A stretch of DNA of 64,000 nucleotides from positions 16,380,392-16,444,391 of the forward strand of contig NC_067203.1 in assembly GCF_026262505.1 (NCBI RefSeq), written 5' to 3'. Below are positions 1 through 8,994 of the stretch, piece by piece. Under the pieces are notes generated by a model. It was not told the DNA's origin. It saw nothing but the letters and a program-made list of their open reading frames with translations, and made no database searches. Every line of letters starts with the position of its first letter. Position 1 is the first letter of the stretch. Both the position numbers and the translations under genes were made by a program. This stretch comes from Trichomonas vaginalis G3 (lineage: Eukaryota > Parabasalia > Trichomonadida > Trichomonadidae).

Positions 1-877
1 CTGTTGAAAGTAATTTTTCAGACCAGCACAATCCAACTGGAAGGAATAAAGAGAGCATCAAAATTTATTATCGTAGAGGGTCACTTGATTGTGATAACCT
101 AAGTCTTAGGATTATGTGGGAAATAAGATTTTAAAGTGATTTAGAGTGAAGATAGAAGAATATCTTGGCTCATTAAAGAAATCAAAATTAATGATTTGAA
201 ATATGAATAAAATGATGGATAAATGAATAATATTGATATTGTATTAATTTTAATATAATATTGTCCATTTGATTTTAGATCAAAATTTATCTTTATGGTT
301 TTAGAAGCTTTTCAATCTTCATTTTTTGTATTTTTTCCAAAAATATTCTAAAATTCAGAATTTCATTTTCAACTTCTAGGAGAGTGACATCAGATTTTGA
401 AAATCAAAATTTTTTTGGAATCTGAAGGATGGAACAGAGGAATATGAGGGGATAGATGAGTTGATTCGAGCCACAATTCATTCAACATTCGAAATTTATT
501 TAAATATTTCATTCTTAAGAGCGAATTTATCGAAAGAAAGAATGTCCAAACTAGATACAGAACAAATTAAATTATAATAATCAGCAAAATTCCATATAAT
601 TCAAGATTATTTGAAACAAGAAATCGATCTCTAACAAATCATTTATTGAACATAGAACCATACATTTTCATATCTCATACGATGCCATTCTGATTACTAG
701 TATTCATCAATAATCGACAACTAAAATTTATGATTTTAATTTCCTGCCTCAAATCACTCAATAAATTTTATTTTGTCATTATTATCCCATATACATTTGT
801 TTTAAATATCAAATATTCATTTTTGTGATGATTTTTTATATTTGAAGCAAAAATAATCGTACTGGTCGACCTTTCGA
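1..877. other. AT-rich stretch without a recognised gene
   Basis: No convincing reading frame on either strand. The last 14 bases form the ribosomal-type promoter box described separately; the rest shows only homopolymer-rich AT sequence. Confidence 0.6.
864..877 (+). promoter_or_regulatory. Ribosomal-gene start-site box
   Basis: GGTCGACCTTTCGA abuts the eL13 ATG directly. A nearly identical box (GGCTCGACCTTTTCGA) abuts the eL24 ATG on the other strand at 2114-2129. Position and sharing suggest a core promoter or initiator used by ribosomal protein genes; this is inference. Confidence 0.6.
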
Positions 878-1447
878 ATGGTTGCCAAGAATAACCAGAT
901 TCCAAACGACCACCTCCGCAAATACTGGTATCATCGCGTAAAGACATATTTTGATGACCCAGCTCGTGCTCAGCGCCGTCGTAACGCTCGTAATCTTCGT
1001 GCTAAGAAGATCGCCCCACGGCCAATCGAAGGCCCACTCCGCCCAATCGTTCGCTGCCCAACAGTTCGCTACAACATGAAGACACGCTTAGGCCGTGGCT
1101 TCTCTCCAAAGGAGCTCGTTGCTGCTGGCTTCGATCCAGCTCTTGCCAGATTCCAAGGCATTGCTGTCGATACTCGCCGTGCCCACTCCAAGGATGCTAT
1201 GGTTAAGCAGAATGTTGAGCGCCTCGTTGCTTACAAGGCTCGCCTCCTTAAGGTCAAGAAGGGTGAGAATGTTGAGCAAGTTAACGATGCTGCCCTCTTC
1301 GCTCTTCCAAAGGCCCAGAACGAAATCAAGTTCCGTGTTATCAAGGCTGAGGAGGCAAAGAAGGATCTCTTCAAGGAGAAGACAGATAAGCTCAAGGCTT
1401 TCCGTGAAGCTAAGAAGGAGAAGGCTGCTGCTAAGCACAAGAAATAA
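878..1447 (+). CDS. RPL13: Large-subunit ribosomal protein eL13 (L13e)
   Basis: 189 aa basic protein. The N-terminal half (about residues 10-75) matches the eL13 pattern: HLRKYW, an Arg-rich RRRNARNLRAKK stretch, and RPIVRCPTVRYN followed by RLGRGF. The middle 'GFSPKELVAAGFDPALARFQGIAVDTRR' type segment is also typical. It is a structural component of the 60S subunit. The C-terminus is Lys-rich. The start is fixed by the N-terminal fit and by the box ending one base before the ATG. Codon use is richer in C and G at third positions than neighbouring genes, as expected for high expression. The stop lies in TAAATAAA, so the stop may overlap the polyadenylation signal, a known Trichomonas habit. 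Confidence 0.95.
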   Translation: MVAKNNQIPNDHLRKYWYHRVKTYFDDPARAQRRRNARNLRAKKIAPRPIEGPLRPIVRCPTVRYNMKTRLGRGFSPKELVAAGFDPALARFQGIAVDTRRAHSKDAMVKQNVERLVAYKARLLKVKKGENVEQVNDAALFALPKAQNEIKFRVIKAEEAKKDLFKEKTDKLKAFREAKKEKAAAKHKK

Positions 1448-1771
1448 ATAAATGATATGCTTTATATTTATTTAAATTACACTTTTAAATACAAATCAAT
1501 ATATCTTCTTTTTCACATATTTTTGTGAATAAAAGCATATCTATTTCTGCTTTCCTATGCATAATAATGAGTTTCCGATCATTTAATTAAAATGATTTTA
1601 GAAGATATATCGGACCATCTGATATCTTTTTAAAACTGTAGACAAAAGGAGTTGACTTTCTAAATGGACATAAAAAGTAATACTCGAAAAAGTTCTAATA
1701 AAAAAAAAGAAGTTTGATTTGATATTGCTAAAGCTAAGTATAACCAATCTTTTTTAATCTAGAGAAGAAAT
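1448..1771. other. Convergent intergenic spacer
   Basis: Lies between the converging eL13 and eL24 genes. AT-rich 3'-flank sequence for both; no gene seen. Confidence 0.6.
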
Positions 1772-2113
1772 TTAGTTCTTCTTAGCAACTGGCTTACGAG
1801 CTACGCGCTTCTTAACGATCTGAACCATCTGGTGCTGGTTACCTTCCATAGCAACACCAGCGTATGTGCGTGTGGCCTTCTTGCGTTGGGCGCGCTTCTC
1901 TGTAGCAGCTGTATCAGCGACAGACTTCTTGTGGTCGTGGCGGTAGTGCTCTGTCCAGGCGATCTTACGTGGGTTACGCTTGCGTTCCCACATGCGGAAA
2001 GCCTTGCGGGACTCGAAGGCCATAAGGTGCTTATCTTCACGGATGTGAACACGGCCGTGGCCAGCGTGGAAGATGTGTCCGGAGAAACCGCAGATCTCTG
2101 TCTTTGTACTCAT
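1772..2113 (-). CDS. RPL24: Large-subunit ribosomal protein eL24 (L24e)
   Basis: 113 aa. The N-terminus MSTKTEICGFSGHIFHAGHG matches the eL24 start (x-E-x-x-FSGxxIxPGxG), followed by GRVHIREDKHLMAF and the family hallmark RKRNPRKIAWTEHYRHDHKK at about residues 49-68. The C-terminus is basic. It is part of the 60S ribosomal subunit. The open frame extends 16 codons upstream to 2161, but I chose 2113 because eL24 homologues begin here and the shared ribosomal start-site box abuts this ATG. The usual zinc-ligand pattern of L24e is not evident; one Cys is retained. The stop codon context is TAAA. Confidence 0.95.
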   Translation of the reverse strand: MSTKTEICGFSGHIFHAGHGRVHIREDKHLMAFESRKAFRMWERKRNPRKIAWTEHYRHDHKKSVADTAATEKRAQRKKATRTYAGVAMEGNQHQMVQIVKKRVARKPVAKKN

Positions 2114-2129
2114 TCGAAAAGGTCGAGCC
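2114..2129 (-). promoter_or_regulatory. Ribosomal-gene start-site box
   Basis: On the coding strand GGCTCGACCTTTTCGA immediately precedes the eL24 ATG and matches the box in front of eL13, with one extra T. It argues for the 2113 start over the longer frame. Confidence 0.6.
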
Positions 2130-2616
2130 AAACCGCTTTTATCGTTCTTGCCCTTATCCATTATTCGAAATGTTGTGTTAATATTCCATTTACTTAAAAT
2201 GTTTTAAACACGGATATCTTGCAATTTTTGTCGAATTTCTAAATATTAATTCTGGCAATGAAAAATTTAGCATATTAACTTTAATTAATGGAGAGAAACT
2301 TTATAAATAACTTAAATTAACACCAACATTAACTCAATATCGAATGAAATTAAGCTGAGAATTTGAAATTTAATAAGAAGTTGATTAAGCACTTAGGAGA
2401 TGATTTATATGCATTATATATGATATGGAATTATATTCTTAATGATTAACTCAAAATGTTAACATATCAATTTTAAAGCGCTATAACATCATATATTCAA
2501 TTTAAAATCACATTACCAAAGGAAGTGGCAACAACTTAGAAAGCAATACAATTGAAGAAATATCTTTGGAACGATTCCAAATATCGAAATCGCGCAATTT
2601 GAGATTTTACAATGAT
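2130..2616. other. Divergent intergenic region
   Basis: AT-rich spacer between eL24 and the chromo-like gene. No gene is recognised. Confidence 0.5.
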
Positions 2617-2627
2617 AAAAAGTGTCA
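2617..2627 (+). promoter_or_regulatory. AAAAAGTGTCA promoter-like box
   Basis: Lies 3 bases before the ATG at 2631. It is a variant of the AAAAGTGACA box seen in front of other genes here (8197, 11871, 57998). Confidence 0.45.
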
Positions 2628-2630
2628 AAA

Positions 2631-3101
2631 ATGTCTGAAAAAGAAGCATTTTCACGAATAACATCACACAAAATTATCGATGGATCTTTGTATTATAGAA
2701 TACAGTGTAAGGACAACTCTTATCGCTGGGCTTCAGCAGAAAGTCTCATCGTGCATTCAAATTCTGTTATTCGTTATTTTTATTCAGAAGATCACGAATT
2801 AAAGGATCAAGAAACTCAAACAGAACCTACACAAAATAACAGTCAGATATTTAATACAAAAGAAAAACAATTAACAGATTTATTCTCTGATTATAAAGAA
2901 CAGTATGATCAATTTTCATTTAGGAAACATAATATTGCCATAGAGGGTATTTCATTATCTCCAAATGCACAAGAATCCGTTGCTTCTTTCCATATCCAAG
3001 GAGAAAAAGTATCTAGATGGGCAGCCTTATCAGCGTTAAGGATATCAAATCCTAGAGATTTAGCTACTTATTTATGCACTATGGCATCCAAAAAACATTA
3101 A
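2631..3101 (+). CDS. Small chromo-domain-like protein (HP1-like layout)
   Basis: 156 aa. Residues about 5-52 (FSRITSHKIIDGSLYYRIQC... WASAESL...IRYFYSE) follow the chromodomain pattern of a beta strand, a turn, a second strand, a W-x-x-x-x-x-L segment and a C-terminal helix. A Q/E/T-rich hinge follows. Residues about 100-153 form a second small domain ending in a helix (NPRDLATYLCTMASKK) that resembles a chromo-shadow layout. If so, this is a minimal HP1-type chromatin protein. The aromatic cage is not obviously complete: the usual KWKGY segment reads QCKDN, so methyl-lysine binding is doubtful. The ATG at 2631 was chosen over an upstream GTG because it follows the promoter-like box. Confidence 0.5.
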   Translation: MSEKEAFSRITSHKIIDGSLYYRIQCKDNSYRWASAESLIVHSNSVIRYFYSEDHELKDQETQTEPTQNNSQIFNTKEKQLTDLFSDYKEQYDQFSFRKHNIAIEGISLSPNAQESVASFHIQGEKVSRWAALSALRISNPRDLATYLCTMASKKH

Positions 3102-3452
3102 TTATATATTTTTTTTTGTTTTGCATATTTACTTTAACATCACTCATAGAACAATCAGTTGGTTCAATTCCTAAGAATTCGGTTCCTTTAACAAATTTAT
3201 TTTTTTATTTACAAATTTATTTCAATACCATTCATCACAATATACAATTCATCTCAAAAAATGAAAGAATAACCAATTAGGGATTTTATTTTAAATTTTT
3301 TAGAATAAATTGTTTTTTATTTTCGTTTATGCCTGAGTTATATTATCTATTAGGACTTTAGATCAATAGAGCAGAATCCTGGGCTATCATTTTTGAAGTA
3401 ATTATTATAATTATATTTATGTTAAACATATCTAAAATCTATTAAATGTAAA
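3102..3452. other. Intergenic spacer before tRNA-Asp
   Basis: AT-rich, no gene supported. Confidence 0.5.
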
Positions 3453-3524
3453 TCGGTCATAGTGTAATGGTTATCATGTAAGATTGTCGTTCTTTTGATC
3501 CGGGTTCGATTCCCGGTGACCGAG
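3453..3524 (+). tRNA. tRNA-Asp (GTC)
   Basis: 72 nt. The acceptor TCGGTCA pairs perfectly with TGACCGA, with discriminator G. The T arm is CCGGG-TTCGATT-CCCGG. The anticodon loop TTGTCGT gives GTC. The D arm carries the A-box-like GTGTAATGG and the B box GGTTCGATTCC is intact. The anticodon stem has a weak outer T-T pair. No CCA is encoded, as in eukaryotes. Confidence 0.93.
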
Positions 3525-3525
3525 C

Positions 3526-3531
3526 TTTTTT
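3526..3531 (+). terminator. RNA polymerase III T-run
   Basis: Six T residues, two bases after tRNA-Asp, as expected of a Pol III terminator. Confidence 0.8.
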
Positions 3532-3732
3532 CAATTTTATTTTTTCTTTCATTTTTGGGGAAAGCTTGGATGAGGGAATCAGTCAGATTTAGATGACCAT
3601 GTTAAATTAACTAAAAATATTCAATTTTTTGGGTTATTGTTATTTTTTTTGTTACAATTGAATCTTCAAACATTTTTTCTACTAAAAAGTCAAATCATTC
3701 ATTTATATTAATATAATCAATTATTTATAGTC

Positions 3733-5523
3733 TTATTGAAGTTGGAATTTAACAAGATTGGAGTAGATTCCTCCTTTTTCAAGAAGCTCTTCATGTGTTC
3801 CTGTCTCAACAATTGTTCCATTGTCAAATACAAGGATTCTGTCTGCATTTTTCACTGTTGATAATCGATGCGCAACAATGATAGCAGTTTTTCCTTTGCG
3901 AACCTTTTCAAGTGATTCCTGAACAAGTTGCTCTGATTCTGCATCTAAAGAAGCAGTTGCTTCATCTAAAAGAAGAATTGGCGCATTACAAAGAACAGCA
4001 CGAGAAATGCAAATTCTTTGCTTTTGGCCTCCAGACAATGATATCTGTTGGACTTCTTGATCATACTGATTTTCCATCTGACAAATAAAGTTATGAGCAT
4101 TTCCTATTTCTGCAGCTGTTTTAACTTCATCGAAAGAAGATTCCGGCTTGCCATACTTGACATTGTCTAAAATTGACATAGAAAACAGGACAGGTGATTG
4201 GGGTACACATGATATTTGGGATCTGAGAGAGGAGGCTGAAAAATTGGAAATATCTTTTCCATCAATTAGTATTTTGCCCTCGCTGACGTCATAAAACCTT
4301 TGTAATAGTGACAGAGTAGTAGTTTTTCCGCATCCAGATTCACCTACTAGGGCAACTGTCTCACCTGGTTTAATTTCAAATGTTAGGTTGCGAATTGCAT
4401 ATTCGTCTCTTGTGGAATATTTGAAGCTCACATTTTGAAACTCTATTTTTCCCTCGATTTTTCCAATTTCTGTTTGATTTTCCGAATCATTTTCAACTTT
4501 TCGATTAATTATGTTTAAAATCTTTAAGGCAGCCATATTTGCCTTTTTATAACTATCAGATGCTGATAAAATTTGTGAAAAACCCATTGTTCCCAACATA
4601 ATATACATCATCATTGATAATGAGTCTCCTGATTTGACCTTTGTATTTTTTTTGACCATCATTAAGTATGCAATAAAGTACACAACAAAAACAGTTAAAC
4701 CATTTGCAATAATACTAGAGAAAGCTTCTTTCAAACCTTGTGCAATTGCTGTTTTGCGATAAATATCATCAACATTATCTAGAAGATCATTGTAATCATC
4801 ACATTCTTTCTTCTCGCAATCAAATGCTTTTACTGTTCTATATTGTGAGATCACTTCTTCTGTTTTTGAAGCAATTGACGTTGATTGAATATTATGATTC
4901 TTCCACAACTTGTCAATATATTTTTCACTGAGGATATATGATGCGACAAGAAGTGGAATTGCTACGAAATATGATAACGACACATAAGGAAGCCTAATGA
5001 ATCCCATTATTATTGCTATTAGTGACATCGTCATTCCTTGGAGCATAGCACAGTTCTTTTCAATGTAAACATCTCTTATGATTGTGATATCTTCAGAAAA
5101 TCTTCCCATCAATACACCTGAAGAAGTCTTATCAAAGAAATCAATTGGTTGTGTCATAATAGAGTTGAACATTGCTTGTCTTATATCAACAGTGAATGTT
5201 GGTATGATATAGGACTTGCACATAATTGTTATCAAGAGAATAACTGCCTGGGCAATTGAAATATAAGTTAATTTTAATAAAAGAGGAGTCATTAACTTAG
5301 TTGCAGTTTTAGTTGGATCTGTGCTTGCTGATGATGTTACATCACCAAGAATCATCATGTTGAAGATAGGAAGTGCTCCATTTCCTAATGATATGAAATA
5401 AACTAGGAACAGAATTGCTTTGTTTCTGAATAACTTCAAGCACTCGAACATCTCAAACCCTGTTGTTGTAGTCTTCTCTATGTTTTCTTCACTTGTGACC
5501 CGTGAACTTTTATCAGAAGACAT
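3733..5523 (-). CDS. ABCB-type half-transporter (membrane domain plus ATPase)
   Basis: 596 aa ABC exporter half-molecule. A hydrophobic six-helix type domain spans residues about 30-320. The nucleotide-binding domain has Walker A GESGCGKTT (about 391-399), signature LSGGQKQR (about 497), Walker B ILLLDEATASLD (about 516) and H-loop AHRLST (about 551). It couples ATP hydrolysis to export of an unidentified substrate and needs a partner half to work. The frame opens 13 codons further upstream (5562). I prefer MSSDK at 5523 because the coding strand has the initiator TCATTTTTC just before it. The neighbouring half-transporter is divergent and of the same class, so a heterodimer is plausible. Confidence 0.88.
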   Translation of the reverse strand: MSSDKSSRVTSEENIEKTTTTGFEMFECLKLFRNKAILFLVYFISLGNGALPIFNMMILGDVTSSASTDPTKTATKLMTPLLLKLTYISIAQAVILLITIMCKSYIIPTFTVDIRQAMFNSIMTQPIDFFDKTSSGVLMGRFSEDITIIRDVYIEKNCAMLQGMTMSLIAIIMGFIRLPYVSLSYFVAIPLLVASYILSEKYIDKLWKNHNIQSTSIASKTEEVISQYRTVKAFDCEKKECDDYNDLLDNVDDIYRKTAIAQGLKEAFSSIIANGLTVFVVYFIAYLMMVKKNTKVKSGDSLSMMMYIMLGTMGFSQILSASDSYKKANMAALKILNIINRKVENDSENQTEIGKIEGKIEFQNVSFKYSTRDEYAIRNLTFEIKPGETVALVGESGCGKTTTLSLLQRFYDVSEGKILIDGKDISNFSASSLRSQISCVPQSPVLFSMSILDNVKYGKPESSFDEVKTAAEIGNAHNFICQMENQYDQEVQQISLSGGQKQRICISRAVLCNAPILLLDEATASLDAESEQLVQESLEKVRKGKTAIIVAHRLSTVKNADRILVFDNGTIVETGTHEELLEKGGIYSNLVKFQLQ

Positions 5524-5950
5524 TGTGAAAAATGATTCTGAAATTTCAATGATCATATTCAATTTCGTACCTTTTGAGGAAAGATATTACTCTGATGTTA
5601 AATACTAAAATACAAGAATAAAAAATTGTAATGAATGTTCTGGCTAATTATTGATTTTAATTTCTAAACGGAAAAAAGAAATGAAATCGAAGGATAATGC
5701 GTACTATTTATGAAATATTATAATTATTCAATAAAAGGTATGAAATTTCAATCCAATTTTATAAATGGCAAGAACATTTAGTCCAAAATAAAAAATGCTT
5801 TGCTTTCTTTGTATCTCCGATATTAGGGGCTTTTTAAATTAAAACATATTCAAAATTGTGAGCCGCATTTCCACCTTTTCCCTTCAATGCTTTAAATTTC
5901 TGAAAACAAATTCAGAAGCCATTGAAAGTGATTTTTTTTCATTATTTTGA
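5524..5950. promoter_or_regulatory. Divergent promoter of the two ABC half-transporters
   Basis: Both genes have a Trichomonas-type initiator: TCATTTTTC on the minus strand about 8 bases before the 5523 ATG, and TCATTATTT at 5939-5947 before the 5951 ATG. The rest is AT-rich. Confidence 0.55.
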
Positions 5951-7789
5951 ATGACGGAAGAACAATCAGCTGGAACTCAAGAGATAAAGGAAAGCCCGAG
6001 AGAGGTCTCCCCAGAAGAGAAGCAGAAGGAAGAAATGAAGATAGCTAAACAAATGTTAACTAAGGAAATTTATGGAAATTACCTAGGAATTGTTGCAATT
6101 ATTCCATCAATTTACATTGGTGTTTGTACAATCTTGACTTTCTACTTCTATGGAAATATCATAACAGCTCTTTCTGAGTATGAAGTCAATGGAGAATCAA
6201 AGATGAATAAAGTTATGCATCAAATATATTGGATGATAGGAACCTTTGCATTGTATGCAATCACAAAATTTGCTGACAAATACTTTTGGGAGCTTCATTC
6301 TATCGAAGTTACAAGTTCCTTAAAAAGAAAGTTATTTAAGAAAATGATGAAATCTGATGCTTGTTTCTTTGATTCAAACTCAATAGGAAGTTTATTAACT
6401 GTCTTTAATGAAGATGCAGAAGAGATCAGAAACTCAGTTTCATCAAAAGCAGTTCTATTCCAAAATATCGCTCAATTTTTAACAGGCATCATCTTTGCAT
6501 TTGTTTACAGTTGGAAACTTGCACTTGTTGGCATTTCAATAATTCCTGTGTCAATGATATGTGTTAGTTTCATCACACCTTGCTTGATGAAAACAGGTGG
6601 AATGCAATTCATGGCAATCTCAAAAGTTATGACATTTGCCGAAGAAAGAATATCTTACATTAGAACTGTAAGAAGTTTCAACCGTGAACAAAGCGAAACA
6701 GGTAATTTCTATCAGTTACAAACTTTTGCTTCCAAACTTGAAAAGAAAGCGAATTTCTTAGGTCAAATGATGTTTTTCATAATTATGACATTCGTTCAAA
6801 GCATTGTACTTGTTGTTTTCTTCTACGGCACACATATTATTGATGATTCGAAGAAAGCTGATGGATCATATGGTTTCACAGTTGGTGATTTATTTGCTAC
6901 TTGGGGTTTCATTTATTGTGGTGTTTTGGCATTGATTACAGTTCAAGGTTCAATGCAGAGTTCTGTCAAAGCAATAAATTCAATTTCAAGATACATCAAA
7001 TTATTGGGATATCAATCATCAGTTCCTTATGAAGATGGCGAAACTCCTGATACATTCAATGGAGAAATCGAGTTTAAGAATGTCAGTTTTAGATATCCAT
7101 CAAGACAAGATATGGTTCTTAAGAATGTTTCTTTCAAGATTCCTAAAGGAAAAACATGTGCTTTAGTAGGAAAATCAGGCTCTGGAAAATCTACATGTAT
7201 TCAGTTACTTGAAAGATATTATGAACCAACAGAAGGAGAGATTCTAATTGATGGTAAAAATATTAAAGAAATCAATCCTAGATGGATACATCAAAATTTG
7301 GGAATCGTTCCACAAGAGGCAACTCTTTTTGCAAAGACAATCAGAGATAATGTTACTTACGGAACAACTAAAGCTGTCTCAGAAGAACAGCTTGAAAATG
7401 CTTGTGAACTTGCAAACATTTCGAAATTCATTAACACAAAACTTGAGCAAAAGTATGAAACATTTGTTGGAGATAAAGGAGTTCTTCTTTCAGGCGGCCA
7501 GAAGCAAAGATTGGCAATTGCCAGAGCATTAATCAAAGATCCAAAAGTTTTTATTTTTGATGAAGCAACATCTGCACATGATGTTAAATCAGAAAAGAAA
7601 ATACAAGAATCTTTGAATAATATTCTGAAAGAGAAGACATCTATAATTATTGCTCATAGATTATCAACGATCAAGAATGCTGATATTATCTATGTATTCT
7701 CGGACGGAGAAATCATTGAAAGTGGCACAAATGATGAGTTGCTTGAACAACAAGGATTCTATTATAAACTTGTATACAGACAGTTATGA
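5951..7789 (+). CDS. ABCB-type half-transporter, divergent partner
   Basis: 612 aa. The N-terminus is charged and cytosolic (residues 1-45). A membrane domain spans about 50-330, and the ATPase domain has Walker A GKSGSGKST (about 405), signature LSGGQKQR (about 513), Walker B VFIFDEATS (about 533) and H-loop AHRLST (about 568). After Walker B the D-loop reads SAHD instead of the usual SALD, which touches the opposite ATP site in dimeric transporters. It is only moderately similar to its neighbour, which fits two distinct halves rather than a recent duplicate. The substrate cannot be told from sequence; related proteins include P-glycoprotein-like drug and peptide exporters. Confidence 0.88.
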   Translation: MTEEQSAGTQEIKESPREVSPEEKQKEEMKIAKQMLTKEIYGNYLGIVAIIPSIYIGVCTILTFYFYGNIITALSEYEVNGESKMNKVMHQIYWMIGTFALYAITKFADKYFWELHSIEVTSSLKRKLFKKMMKSDACFFDSNSIGSLLTVFNEDAEEIRNSVSSKAVLFQNIAQFLTGIIFAFVYSWKLALVGISIIPVSMICVSFITPCLMKTGGMQFMAISKVMTFAEERISYIRTVRSFNREQSETGNFYQLQTFASKLEKKANFLGQMMFFIIMTFVQSIVLVVFFYGTHIIDDSKKADGSYGFTVGDLFATWGFIYCGVLALITVQGSMQSSVKAINSISRYIKLLGYQSSVPYEDGETPDTFNGEIEFKNVSFRYPSRQDMVLKNVSFKIPKGKTCALVGKSGSGKSTCIQLLERYYEPTEGEILIDGKNIKEINPRWIHQNLGIVPQEATLFAKTIRDNVTYGTTKAVSEEQLENACELANISKFINTKLEQKYETFVGDKGVLLSGGQKQRLAIARALIKDPKVFIFDEATSAHDVKSEKKIQESLNNILKEKTSIIIAHRLSTIKNADIIYVFSDGEIIESGTNDELLEQQGFYYKLVYRQL

Positions 7790-8196
7790 AACGTTTGAAT
7801 TTATTATATTAAAGAAAGAAACATTATAAAAGATAATTTGATTTTTCATTTGATATTACATATGTTTGAGTATTAAGATATGAACAAAGTCAAAAACTTA
7901 TAAACACATTTTGTATACATGCAAAATGGATGTTTTTCAAGCAGATGTTTTCAATATCTTGAAATCTAAATTTTGAATGCGAAATGTATAAAATTATATG
8001 ATTCAAACCAACTGAAATAGGAATTACTATTTTAAAATACTGCAAAAATCCGGAGTTGCTGAGTCATGTGAAATATGAGAATCAAAAAATCAATATTGTT
8101 CGATTTCTAGTATATGGATCGAATTGTTTATATATAAGGAACAAATAGATTCAATATCAGAACATAAATTGTTCTCATGAAGATTTTTGTACTCTA
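7790..8196. other. Intergenic spacer
   Basis: AT-rich, no gene seen. Confidence 0.5.
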
Positions 8197-8207
8197 AAAA
8201 AGTGACA
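8197..8207 (+). promoter_or_regulatory. AAAAAGTGACA promoter-like box
   Basis: Ends 16 bases before the AC19 ATG. The same box lies near starts at 2631, 11846, 57973 and 58014. Confidence 0.5.
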
Positions 8208-8223
8208 ACCAAGATTTTTAAAA

Positions 8224-8529
8224 ATGCAGCCTCTTGAACTAGTTATTACATATGATGATGAAAAGCCTTCATCAGGCTCAATGCTTTTCACAGGTGAAAC
8301 ATACACAATGGGTAATGCTCTTAGACAGACAATTCTTCAGAATCCAAAGGTAAACTTTTGCGGTTACACAGTTCCTCACCCAGCTGAGACAAAAGTAGCA
8401 CTTAGAGTACAGGCAGATGATGATGAAAAAATTACTGACATAGTTCTTAGTGGTATCAGCGATTTTAAACAATGGTGCAACAACACAGAAACAGAATTCG
8501 ATAATGCTTGGAGTGCTTTCCAAAAATAA
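8224..8529 (+). CDS. RPC19: RNA polymerase I and III subunit AC19 (Rpc19/RPAC2)
   Basis: 101 aa, alpha-like small polymerase subunit of the RpoL/Rpb11 fold. Diagnostic segments are FTGETYTMGNALRQTILQNP (about residues 22-41) and FCGYTVPHPAETKVALRVQ (about 45-63). The CGYxxPHP signature distinguishes AC19 from Rpb11. It pairs with AC40 in Pol I and Pol III assembly. It is near the lower size limit for the family because it lacks N- and C-terminal tails. Confidence 0.93.
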   Translation: MQPLELVITYDDEKPSSGSMLFTGETYTMGNALRQTILQNPKVNFCGYTVPHPAETKVALRVQADDDEKITDIVLSGISDFKQWCNNTETEFDNAWSAFQK

Positions 8530-8994
8530 TTACTTTCTAGAGATATTCATAAAGATTTTTATAAAAAAGTATTACTGTTAAAATTATTTTATATCTTTCT
8601 TATCTATAGTGATAAGAATGACAAATAATATATTAATTTACACATTATTTTAAGATTTTAACCATAGAATACTTAAACTAGTGAAATAAGAAAATAATTT
8701 TTTTTATCTCTGATTGTGTAATAAGTTAATTAACACTATCCCTTTCATAAAATAGTTCTCCAACATATTACACATACAAATTTCACATTGAAAATAAAAA
8801 ATTAAATTTCATTATATCATAGCATAAACTACTCACATTCATCAATTCGGCCAATTGCGAGATAAATATTCATTTGTATTGCTCATATCATTAGAATTAA
8901 TTTTATTTTGGAAATGAATAAAATTTTGAGGATATTTCAGGGAAAATATATGCTATTCGGACAGTTTTAAACATAATTATTTACTTTTAGAGCT
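8530..8994. other. Intergenic spacer
   Basis: Very AT-rich; nothing recognised. Confidence 0.5.
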
